Shown: positions 22,744-33,019 of the stretch, piece after piece | How the letters are laid out: every line of letters starts with the position of its first letter | Position numbering within the stretch: position 1 is the stretch's first letter | Source of the DNA: Channallabes apus | Lineage: Eukaryota; Chordata; Actinopteri; Siluriformes; Clariidae | Assembly: GCA_030522415.1 (NCBI GenBank) | Contig: CM060107.1 | Location: forward strand, 5,134,847-5,198,846 | Length of the DNA: 64,000 bases | Reading direction: 5' to 3' | Notes under the pieces: model-generated | Told to the model about the DNA's origin: nothing | The model's database searches: none | What the model saw: only the letters and a program-made list of their open reading frames with translations | Position numbers and translations under genes: made by a program

Positions 22744-24200
22744 CAGTGGTGTGAAAAACTATTTGCCCCCCTCCTGATTTCTTATTCTTTTGCATGTTTG
22801 TCACACAAAATGTTTCTGATCATCAAACACATTTAACTATTAGTCAAAGATAACACAAGTAAACACAAAATGCAGTTTTTAAATGAGGGGTTTTATTATT
22901 TAGGGAGGAAAAAAATCCAAACCTACATGGCCCTGTGTGAAAAAGTAATTACCCTCTGAACCTAATAACTGGTTGGGCCACCCTTAGCAGCAATAACTGC
23001 AATCAAGCGTTTGCGATAACTTGCAACGAGTCTTTTACAGCGCTCTGGAGGAATTTTGGCCCACTCATCTTTGCAGAATTGTTGTAATTCAGCTTTATTT
23101 GAGGGTTTTCTAGCATGAACCGCCTTTTTAAGGTCATGCCACAACATCTCAATAGGATTCAGGTCAGGACTTTGACTAGGCCGCTCCAAAGTCTTCATTT
23201 TGTTTTTCTTCAGCCATTCAGAGGTGGATTTGCTGGTGTGTTTTGGGTCATTGTCCTGCTGCAGCACCCAAGATCGCTTCAGCTTGAGTTGACGAACAGA
23301 TGGCCGGACATTCTCCTTCAGGATTTTTTGGTAGACAGTAGAATTCATGGTTCCATCTATCACAGCAAGCCTTCCAGGTCCTGAAGCAGCAAAACAACCC
23401 CAGACCATCACACTACCACCACCATATTTTACTGTTGGTATGATGTTCTTTTTCTGAAATGCTGTGTTACTTTTACGCCAGATGTAACGGGACACGCACC
23501 TTCCAAAAAGTTCAACTTTTGTCTCGTTGGTCCACAAGGTATTTTCCCAAAAGTCTTGGCAATCATTGAGATGTTTTTTAGCAAAATTGAGACGAGCCTT
23601 AATGTTCTTTTGGCTTAAAAGTGGTTTGCGACTTGGAAATCTGCCATGCAGGCCGTTTTTGCCCAGTCTCTTTCTTATGGTGGAGTCGTGAACACTGACC
23701 TTAATTGAGGCAAGTGAGGCCTGCAGTTCTTTAGATGTTGTCCTGGGGGCTTTTGTGGCCTCTCGGATGAGTTGTCTCTGCGCTCTTGGGGTAATTTCGC
23801 TCGGCCGGCCACTCCTGGGAAGGTTCACCACTGTTCCATGTTTTTGCCATTTGTGGATAATGGCTCTCACTGTGGTTCGCTGGAGTCCCAAAGCTTTAGA
23901 AATGGCTTTATAACCTTTACCAGACTGATAGATCTCAATTACTTTTGTCCTCATTTGTTCCTGAATTTCTTTGGATCTTGGCATGATGTCTAGCTTTTGA
24001 GGTGCTTTTGGTCTACTTCTCTGTGTCAGGTAGCTCCTATTTAAGTGATATCTTGATTGAAACAGGTGTGGCAGTAATCAGGCCTGGGGGTGACTACAGA
24101 AATTGAACTCAGGTGTGATAAACCACAGTTAAGTTATTTTTAACAAGGGGGGCAATCACTTTTTCACACAGGGCCATGTAGATTTGGAGTTCTTTTCGCA
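22744..24200 (-). mobile_element. Tc1-like transposon, right end missing (Tc1-A)
   Basis: The left terminal repeat CAGTGGTGTGAAAAACTATT starts after a TA. The transposase is on the minus strand. The right side stops near 24200 inside the region that, in Tc1-B (51493-53103), precedes the right terminal repeat. Host flank resumes at GCAGTTTGTAAAATC, which aligns with 56030 rather than with the base next to the left junction, so the right repeat and about 70-80 bp of flank were deleted together. Confidence 0.9.
22962..23984 (-). CDS. Tc1-A transposase, full length, catalytic Asp changed
   Basis: 340 residues, the usual Tc1 length: paired-type helix-turn-helix (about 1-55), GRPSEITPRAQRQL-type linker, second helix-turn-helix, then a DDE domain. 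The first catalytic Asp (WTDET in Tc1-B) is Asn here (WTNETKVE). The second ([10 protein letters not shown]) and the Glu ([11 protein letters not shown]) are present. The [13 protein letters not shown] block and C terminus are intact. The protein could still bind terminal repeats but should not cut DNA. No other break is seen. Confidence 0.93.
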   Translation of the reverse strand: MPRSKEIQEQMRTKVIEIYQSGKGYKAISKALGLQRTTVRAIIHKWQKHGTVVNLPRSGRPSEITPRAQRQLIREATKAPRTTSKELQASLASIKVSVHDSTIRKRLGKNGLHGRFPSRKPLLSQKNIKARLNFAKKHLNDCQDFWENTLWTNETKVELFGRCVSRYIWRKSNTAFQKKNIIPTVKYGGGSVMVWGCFAASGPGRLAVIDGTMNSTVYQKILKENVRPSVRQLKLKRSWVLQQDNDPKHTSKSTSEWLKKNKMKTLERPSQSPDLNPIEMLWHDLKKAVHARKPSNKAELQQFCKDEWAKIPPERCKRLVASYRKRLIAVIAAKGGPTSY

Positions 24201-25189
24201 GTTTGTAAAATCAATGCATCTACCCCACTTTGCAGTTATTTATTTGTAAAAAATGTTTGGAATCATGTATGATTTTCGTTCGACTTCTCACATGTACACC
24301 ACTTTGTATTGGTCTTTCACGTGGAATTCCAATGAAATACTGTATATTGAAATCTTGAAAAGTACATTGCAAATATACTAACAAAATGTTGTATCATCAG
24401 TTTATATATAAAAAGTAAACGAACATCATGCTTTTACCAAATTTTGGAATTACTGTATATACAGTACATTATAGGAAAATATACTTTAAGTGAAAGGTTA
24501 GTCTAATTTCCAAAGCACACTTATTTAAACTTTGTTTTTCAATTTACTTTTGGTATATAAAAATATAAAAATAATGCTCGAAATAATCATTGTACAAATT
24601 TACAGAAAGTATTAGAATACAAATTTTAATATATGGTAGTCTCAGTATATTTTCAGTTCAGTTCAACTCAAACTCATTTTTGCGTGCTGAAAATCACTAA
24701 CCCGTTTAAGTTAATTTATATTTGCACTCTCACTCTTCTGTGCACTCACTCTTATAAAGCTACTGTACACTTGCATGAACTGCAGCAGCGTTAGGACTCT
24801 GCAACTAAGCCAACCAGAGACTAGAATCGGCACAACACCAGCCAATCAGAAACTAGAGACGGGAAGATTCGGACTATCTGTCTGTTTTCTGATTTGGGTG
24901 GGGGAGGGGTTCTCTCTCTTGCAGATGCTTGTGCGGTGTGTGCATAACAGAAATGTCCAGCGCTGACTAAATAAACCTCTACTCTTATTGTGATACTGTT
25001 TGAAGTCTCCAGAGTTGTTACTTTAAATTCCACCACAGACCCCCAAAAAGGCCCAGGACTCGGATTCCATCCGTTATAGTACAGCCGATATAATAACTGA
25101 GCTAGGGTTGGTCATCACACGCATAACACTATCATTTTGGTGAAGTTGTAATGTGTAGTAGGAAACTGCTGCCAAATGGCTAAATGTAT
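24201..25189. other. Flank with possible solo-LTR-like segment
   Basis: 24201-24680 is AT-rich gene-unit flank. 24690-25036 has an LTR-like look (TTATAAAG, later AATAAACC, ending CCACCACA), but no start dinucleotide, target duplication or primer-binding site could be shown. 25037-25170 (CATCCGTTATAGTACAGCCG) aligns with 42960-43075, upstream of gene B. Confidence 0.35.
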
Positions 25190-25505
25190 GTCAAATTCAA
25201 ATTTTATTTGTCACATACACAGTCATACACAGTACGATATGCAGTGAAATGCTTATACGACAGCCAGTGACTTAAAAAAAATAAAAGCTTATACGTAAGA
25301 AATGAATATGAATAAAAAGAAATATGTTACAAAATAAAATTAACTAGTAAAATATACTGTTCAAATAAGGACAAAATAATATAGCAATATAGAAGAAAAA
25401 AGTAGAAATTTGTAAAAATTCTGAAATTTAGAAAGAGTGTGCAAATACGCATGAAAAGTTACTTATTAACGTGACTTATTAAAGTGATTTGTGCAGTGGT
25501 CCAGA
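25190..25505 (-). mobile_element. Rex1-type LINE 3'-UTR, severely 5'-truncated
   Basis: Starts TCAAATTCAAATTTTATTTG and continues CACATACACAGTCATACACA, matching the 3' end of Rex1-A at 6213-6540. Only about 315 bp of 3' UTR was inserted; no coding sequence. Confidence 0.85.
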
Positions 25506-26165
25506 AATGAAAAATATTGTATGTGCCAGATTATAAACTGCAAGTTTGGCCATGTACTGCGCATGCGTCAAGCCGTGGGCGTCTTAAATAATTTAACCTG
25601 CACCCTAAGTGTTATGAACAGCCATGTGCCATATTATGTTGCAGCATCACGCAAAACTGTCTGGACAGAATTTACTGAACCTTTGTAAGACTCCTAAATG
25701 TTTACTGAAACATTTAGATCTCTACCTGAAGTTTAATCTGCACCATAAGTGCACCAAATCTAAATGTGGAGTAAAAGTGATGTTATGAACAGTTATGTGC
25801 TGGATTTAATAATCTACTGTATAATAATCTACTAATGCGCTACTGTCTCAATGTAAACAAACACCTGCACCAATAGATATTAATTAGAAAAGATAAAGTG
25901 AATATTTTGACTGGGATTAGTTGATATTTTCACTTTGTCTGAAATAACAGCGCTGAAGTGGTATAAGTGAATTTTAACACGCTGGAGTCGTTTTAAGACA
26001 AAACTTCATCTTTATCTGATCTACTTTTTCCATTTCTCATCTGTGATTCTCTCTCCGATTACCGAACAGGGAGTGTATTTGTCTGAGCACCAAAGAAGGA
26101 CAACTTAGTGTAAACAAGGCGTCAGATACTCAACCTTACAGAATATCATTTCTGTCTATTAATAA
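25506..26165. other. No gene recognised
   Basis: Non-coding sequence with two imperfect copies of a phrase around GTTATGAACAG and TATGTGC (about 25610 and 25785). Nothing else is recognised. Confidence 0.4.
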
Positions 26166-27530
26166 GTTAGAAATATAATCAGAGTTTTATTGCCAAGTAC
26201 GTTAGCACATGAATAAATATCTGTGGTATTGCACAGTATATTACACAGTGGTATTGTACACAACATTACACATATATTTATTGTACATTGAGAGGAATGT
26301 TTAACTGTTCATGAGGTAGATCGCCTGGGGGAAAAAACTGTTCTTGTGCCTGACCGTCCTGGTGTTCGGTGCTCTGCAGCGTCGACCCGACGGCAAATGT
26401 TCAAAAAGAAGGTGGTTTGGGTGTGAGGGGTCCACAGTGATATTCCTAGCTCTTTTCTTCACTCTGTATATATACAGTTCTTGCAGCGTGGGCAGGGGGG
26501 TGCCAATAATTCTTTCAGCAGTCCGAACCATCCTCTGTAGCTGAGCCAAACCAGACAGTTATTGAAGTGCACAGGACGGATTCAATGACGGCTGAGTAGA
26601 ACTGTGTGAGCAGCTCCTGTGGCAGGTTGAATTTCTTCAGCTGGCCTTTTTAACAATGGAGTCAATAGTAATTGTAGAGGGAGAAGAGCAGTGGGGAGAG
26701 AATGCATCCCTGAGGGGCTCCAGTATTGGTGGTGTGGCTGTTGGACATGAATTCCCCCAGTCTCACTAACTGCTGCCTGTCTGTCAGAAAGCTGGTGATC
26801 CAGTGACAGAGCTAGGAACAGAGAGCTGGGTTAGTTTGGTCTGAAGCAGTGCTGGGATGATCGTATTAAAAGCTGATCTAAAATCTATAAACAACACCCT
26901 TGCATAAGCCCCTGGTTTGTCCAGATGTTGAAGGATGAAGTGCAGTCCCATGTTGACTGCATCATCAACAGACCTGTTTGCTCTAAAAGAAAACTGCAGG
27001 GGGTCCAGTAAGGGAACAGTGATGTCCTTCAGATAAGCCAACCCCAGTCTTTCTCACCAGGCCTATACTGTATGTCGGGAGAAGATGAACCAGGCAGTGG
27101 TCAGAAAGTCCTAAAGCTGCTCTGGGGACGGACCGATACGCATCCTTTATTGCGGTGTAGCAATATGTGCTGTTTGTATTTAGGCAGTTCACGTTTGAGG
27201 TTTGCTTTGTTAAAATCTCCAAGTATAATTATAACCGAGTCTGGGTGCTGTTGCTCCGTGTCTGTGACCTGAGCAGCCACATACGCTTGTGGAGGAATAT
27301 ACACACTCGCCAGAATGAACGAGGTAAACTCCTGCGGTGAATAGAAAGGCTTGCTCATCTGTGTTATATTTGTGCACCAACGTTCATTGATGTGAAAGCA
27401 TGTCCCACCGCCTCCCATGTTCGCCCCTTTTCCCCGTTTCTGCCCCACGATTTCCCTGTTGATGCTGTGTCGCAATCCGCTCTGAACAGCTGGAAGCCCG
27501 GCAGATGTAGCGCGTTGTCCGTTAGACAGA
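26166..27530 (-). mobile_element. Rex1-B-family LINE fragment with internal deletion
   Basis: 26166-27057 carries the 3' UTR and the reverse transcriptase in pieces ([36 protein letters not shown]). At about 27058 the sequence jumps to endonuclease ([34 protein letters not shown]), so more than 1 kb of the middle is missing. Smaller deletions occur at about 26540 and 26645. Stops and frameshifts throughout. Dead copy. Confidence 0.88.
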
Positions 27531-27540
27531 GAGTTCTGCT

Positions 27541-28446
27541 GTACAGAAAGACAGACAGAATAATAATATCACTGATTACATTAAAGATCAGCAGATTATT
27601 TTTAGCTTTAACCATTCAACTCGGTTTAATAAATTCAGTAGTATTTACATTTCTAAATTAATTGTGATTAATTAACAGTGATTACATTTCAAAATATTTT
27701 TTTCAAAGGCTGATACAATTCAAATAATTATGATGCTAATTTGCTTCCAGACTATCGCCTGTTCTCTCGTCTCTCCCTCCCTGTTTCTCTGTCTCCAGGG
27801 TTGCCAGGTCCAACAAAAGAAATTACAACCCAACCTTAAACCCGCCCAAAGGGAATGAAAACTAGACCATTTTTATCTTTTGTCCAATCACACTTGATAA
27901 CTGCAGGATTTCAGTCAGGACTTAAATATACTATTGCTTTAATGCACTTTATATTTATTTCATGCGGATGGTTTTAACTAATGAAAGTCTGCCTTTCTGT
28001 AGTACAGGATGTAGCGACTAATTTTATTGTTTAAATCCATGGTGATGAAAAACGCTGGGATTGAACGCACACTCCATGACGCGTAGAAAAGAAAATTATT
28101 TATCGAGTCCATTTGAGGAAAAACGTGAATAAAAACTGGCTGTAAATTAGGCGGTGGTATCAAACTTAATGAAAGTATTATGTGTGGTTCCAAACCACAA
28201 TATAACAAAATATCAAAACTCAAAATGGCGAAATGGCTGTAGTACAGTATGTGCAGAGTGTAGTGTGATTACATACTGCACATGCTATGCACTTTGCATG
28301 ATAAATTCTTGGAAATCTGATATGCAAGTATAAACCAGGCAATATTAAAAAAAGAACATGTTGTCCCTGATATTCTGCCAAATGCCTAAATGTAAATATT
28401 CTGATCAGTTACAAAGACCATTACAGATACTTTAATATATAAGTAA
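27541..28446. other. No gene; minor SINE tail
   Basis: Non-coding. 28371-28398 (TGCCAAATGCCTAAATGTAA) is the tail of the SINE type seen at 331-534. A GGGTTGCCAGGTCC phrase near 27799 has a weak match near 37090. The open frame at 27978-28223 has no recognised domain. Confidence 0.45.
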
Positions 28447-31400
28447 GTAGCTGTAATGGTGTCTGTAGGTATACCTATAAGTAGCTGTAATGGTGTCTGT
28501 AGGTATACCTATAAGTAGCTGTAATGGTGTCTGTAGGTATACCTATAAGTAGCTGTAATGGTGTCTGTAGGTATACCTATAAGTAGCTGTAATGGTGTCT
28601 GTAGGTATACCTATAAGTAGTTGTAATGGTGTCTGTAGGTATACCTATAAGTAGTTGTAATGGTGTCTGTAGGTATACCTATAAGTAGTTGTAATGGTGT
28701 CTGTAGGTATACCTATAAGTAGTTGTAATGGTGTCTGTAGGTATACCTATAAGTAGTTGTAATGGTGTCTGTAGGTATACCTATAAGTAGTTGTAATGGT
28801 GTCTGTAGGTATACCTATAAGTAGATGTAATGGTGTCTGTAGGTATACCTATAAGTAGTTGTAATGGTGTCTGTAGGTATACCTATAAGTAGTTGTAATG
28901 GTGTCTGTAGGTATACCTATAAGTAGTTGTAATGGTGTCTGTAGGTATACCTATAAGTAGTTGTAATGGTGTCTGTAGGTATACCTATAAGTAGTTGTAA
29001 TGGTGTCTGTAGGTATACCTATAAGTAGTTGTAATGGTGTCTGTAGGTATACCTATAAGTAGTTGTAATGGTGTCTGTAGGTATACATATAAGTAGTTGT
29101 AATGGTGTCTGTAGGTATACCTATAAGTAGTTGTAATGGTGTCTGTAGGTATACCTATAAGTAGTTGTAATGGTGTCTGTAGGTATACCTATAAGTAGTT
29201 GTAATGGTGTCTGTAGGTATACCTATAAGTAGTTGTAATGGTGTCTGTAGGTATACCTATAAGTAGTTGTAATGGTGTCTGTAGGTATACCTATAAGTAG
29301 TTGTAATGGTGTCTGTAGGTATACCTATAAGTAGCTGTAATGGTGTCTGTAGGTATACCTATAAGTAGCTGTGATGCTGTCTGTAGGTATACCTATGAGT
29401 AGCTGTGATGCTGTCTGTAGGTATACCTATGAGTAGCTGTGATGCTGTCTGTAGGTATACCTATGAGTAGCTGTAATGGTGTCTGTAGGTATACCTATGA
29501 GTAGTTGTAATGGTGTCTGTAGGTATACCTATAAGTAGCTGTAATGGTGTCTGTAGGTATACCTATAAGTAGCTGTAATGGTGTCTGTAGGTATACCTAT
29601 AAGTAGCTGTAATGGTGTCTGTAGGTATACCTATAAGTAGCTGTAATGGTGTCTGTAGGTATACCTATAAGTAGCTGTAATGGTGTCTGTAGGTATACCT
29701 ATAAGTAGCTGTAATGGTGTCTGTAGGTATACCTATAAGTAGTTGTAATGGTGTCTGTAGGTATACCTATAAGTAGTTGTAATGGTGTCTGTAGGTATAC
29801 CTATAAGTAGTTGTAATGGTGTCTGTAGGTATACCTATAAGTAGTTGTAATGGTGTCTGTAGGTATACCTATAAGTAGTTGTAATGGTGTCTGTAGGTAT
29901 ACCTATAAGTAGTTGTAATGGTGTCTGTAGGTATACCTATAAGTAGCTGTAATGGTGTCTGTAGGTATACCTATAAGTAGCTGTAATGGTGTCTGTAGGT
30001 ATACCTATAAGTAGCTGTAATGGTGTCTGTAGGTATACCTATAAGTAGCTGTGATGCTGTCTGTAGGTATACCTATGAGTAGCTGTGATGATGTCTGTAG
30101 GTATACCTATGAGTAGCTGTAATGCTGTCTGTAGGTATACCTATGAGTAGCTGTAATGGTGTCTGTAGGTATACCTATGAGTAGTTGTAATGGTGTCTGT
30201 AGGTATACCTATAAGTAGCTGTAATGGTGTCTGTAGGTATACCTATAAGTAGATGTAATGGTGTGTGTAGGTATACCTATAAGTAGTTGTAATGGTGTCT
30301 GTAGGTATACCTATAAGTAGTTGTAATGGTGTCTGTAGGTATACCTATAAGTAGTTGTAATGGTGTGTGTAGGTATACCTATAAGTAGATGTAATGGTGT
30401 CTGTAGGTATACCTATAAGTAGCTGTAATGGTGTCTGTAGGTATACCTATAAGTAGCTGTAATGGTGTCTGTAGGTATACCTATAAGTAGTTGTAATGGT
30501 GTCTGTAGGTATACCTATAAGTAGATGTAATGGTGTCTGTAGGTATACCTATAAGTAGCTGTAATGGTGTCTGTAGGTATACCTATAAGTAGCTGTAATG
30601 GTGTCTGTAGGTATACCTATAAGTAGTTGTAATGGTGTCTGTAGGTATACCTATAAGTAGTTGTAATGGTGTCTGTAGGTATACCTATAAGTAGATGTAA
30701 TGGTGTCTGTAGGTATACCTATAAGTAGATGTAATGGTGTCTGTAGGTATACCTATAAGTAGTTGTAATGGTGTCTGTAGGTATACCTATAAGTAGTTGT
30801 AATGGTGTCTGTAGGTATACCTATAAGTAGCTGTAATGGTGTCTGTAGGTATACCTATAAGTAGCTGTAATGGTGTCTGTAGGTATACCTATAAGTAGTT
30901 GTAATGGTGTCTGTAGGTATACCTATAAGTAGTTGTAATGGTGTCTGTAGGTATACCTATAAGTAGTTGTAATGGTGTCTGTAGGTATACCTATAAGTAG
31001 ATGTAATGGTGTCTGTAGGTATACCTATAAGTAGATGTAATGGTGTCTGTAGGTATACCTATAAGTAGTTGTAATGGTGTCTGTAGGTATACCTATAAGT
31101 AGTTGTAATGGTGTCTGTAGGTATACCTATAAGTAGTTGTAATGGTGTCTGTAGGTATACCTATAAGTTGCTGTAATGGTGTCTGTAGATATACCTATAA
31201 GTAGCTGTAATGGTGTCTGTAGGTATACCTATAAGTAGTTGTAATGGTGTCTGTAGGTATACCTATAAGTAGTTGTAATGGTGTCTGTAGGTATACCTAT
31301 AAGTAGTTGTAATGGTGTCTGTAGGTATACCTATAAGTAGATGTAATGGTGTCTGTAGGTATACCTATAAGTAGTTGTAATGGTGTCTGTAGGTATACCT

Positions 31401-32036
31401 ATAAGTAGTTGTAATGGTGTCTGTAGGTATACCTATAAGTAGATGTAATGGTGTCTGTAGGTATACCTATAAGTAGATGTAATGGTGTCTGTAGGTATAC
31501 CTATAAGTAGTTGTAATGGTGTCTGTAGGTATACCTATAAGTAGTTGTAATGGTCTCTGTAGGTATACCTATAAGTAGTTGTAATGGTCTCTGTAGGTAT
31601 ATCTATAAGTAGATGTAATGGTGTCTGTAGGTATACCTATAAGTAGCTGTAATGGTGTCTGTAGGTATACCTATGAGTAGTTGTAATGGTGTCTGTAGGT
31701 ATACCTATGAGTAGATGTAATGGTGTCTGTAGGTATACCTATAAGTAGTTGTAATGGTGTCTGTAGGTATACCTATAAGTAGTTGTAATGGTCTCTGTAG
31801 GTATACCTATAAGTAGATGTAATGGTGTCTGTAGGTATACCTATAAGTAGTTGTAATGGTGTCTGTAGGTATACCTATAAGTAGTTGTAATGGTCTCTGT
31901 AGGTATACCTATAAGTAGTTGTAATGGTCTCTGTAGGTATACCTATAAGTAGATGTAATGGTGTCTGTAGGTATACCTATAAGGAGTTATAATGGTGTCT
32001 GTAGGTATACCTATAAGTAGTTGTAATGGTCTTTGT
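28447..32036 (+). repeat. 34-bp minisatellite, about 105.5 units
   Basis: The unit reads GTAG(C/T/A)TGTAATGGTGTC then TGTAGGTATACCTATAA. The first unit starts at 28447 and the last partial one at 32017, exactly 105 x 34 bp apart, and no spacing change was seen along the array. Each unit contains the perfect 12-bp palindrome TAGGTATACCTA. Variant positions: fifth base C/T/A, TGATGCTG for TAATGGTG, CTATGAG for CTATAAG. A block of variant units at about 29365-29510 recurs at about 30045-30190, 680 bp (20 units) later. Confidence 0.97.
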
Positions 32037-32459
32037 AAAGAATTAGAAAATATCACGGTGAACATGTTTTTGTTTTATATGTGTTGTTCATATGTATTGA
32101 AGAAATACTGAATTGTACTTACTACATCTCTTCTCTTCTCTCAAGCTTCCTTGTTCTGTCAACACGACAAAATGAACATACAAAGGCTTAATTAGATAAA
32201 ATAACAGACATTACAAATACTGGAATTTTAATGTTATTCACAAAATGTTTACTAGTTAAACCTCTGGTTGTGAAAACTTTTAATTTTTTTTTGCTCTAAT
32301 TTCACTTTTGAAATATTAGCAAAAAGCTTTTTTTTATCATCAAATTGGATCGCTACGAATCCATTCCATTACACCTTTTTCCGTTTCCCATTCTTTGCAA
32401 TATTTAACATATTTTTCCTTTTACCTGCCATTACATCCTTGGCCTCTATCAACTTAACA
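32037..32459. other. No gene recognised
   Basis: AT-rich flank of the minisatellite without recognisable genes or repeats. Confidence 0.4.
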
Positions 32460-32998
32460 TTCTAGTGATTAGTCGTTCATGAACGATGGGTTCTTTTTGA
32501 ACGAATCTTTAACGTGAAGAACAAGTATCTCAGAGTGATTCGTTCATTCACCTACTGGGCGCGCATGCACAAATCATCACAAAACCTCTGTAGGTTATGT
32601 ACAGGAAACAGAAATGAGTCCTTACCTTTGAGTCTTTGGTCCAATTAGTTCGTTCTTTTGTCACAAATACTATTATGACTCCCATAGACGCAATGCAGTG
32701 CAATAATAGTGTCTATGAGAGCCATGTGACAAAAGAATGAACGATTTGGACCAGAAGATATGATGGTGAGCTGCTCATTCTGTTTATTTTCATTACTGGA
32801 ACTATAGCCACAATTTGTGTATGTAGACGTGTTGGGGGTCTGTTTATTGAAAATGTTACATTTTATTTTATTTCTGATCAAAAGAATGAAATGAACTAAA
32901 TGACTCAAAAAAAAGATTCATTAATTTTGATGAACAAGATTCAAAGAGTCACTCACACCGAGTCACTAAAATGATGTAAACTTCCCATCACTACAACA
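32460..32998. mobile_element. Foldback, hAT-like non-autonomous element
   Basis: The edges TAGTGATTAGTCGTTCATGA and (inverse) GTAGTGATGGGAAGTTTAC resemble the ends of fish hAT-type non-autonomous elements. In the middle, 32638-32700 pairs with 32702-32760 (GGTCCAATTAGTTCGTTC against GAACGATTTGGACC; TTTTGTCAC against GTGACAAAA), forming a hairpin of roughly 55 bp per arm. No coding content; no target duplication found. Confidence 0.5.
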
Positions 32999-33019
32999 TT
33001 CCTGGTTTAACCTACGTAC

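Noticed and set aside
24690..25036. Solo LTR of an endogenous retrovirus
   Set aside because: Only a general LTR-like look; no target duplication, TG start or matching second copy found, so kept only as a low-confidence note.
28447..32036. CRISPR-like regular array
   Set aside because: Units are contiguous with no spacers, in a eukaryotic genome; it is a minisatellite.
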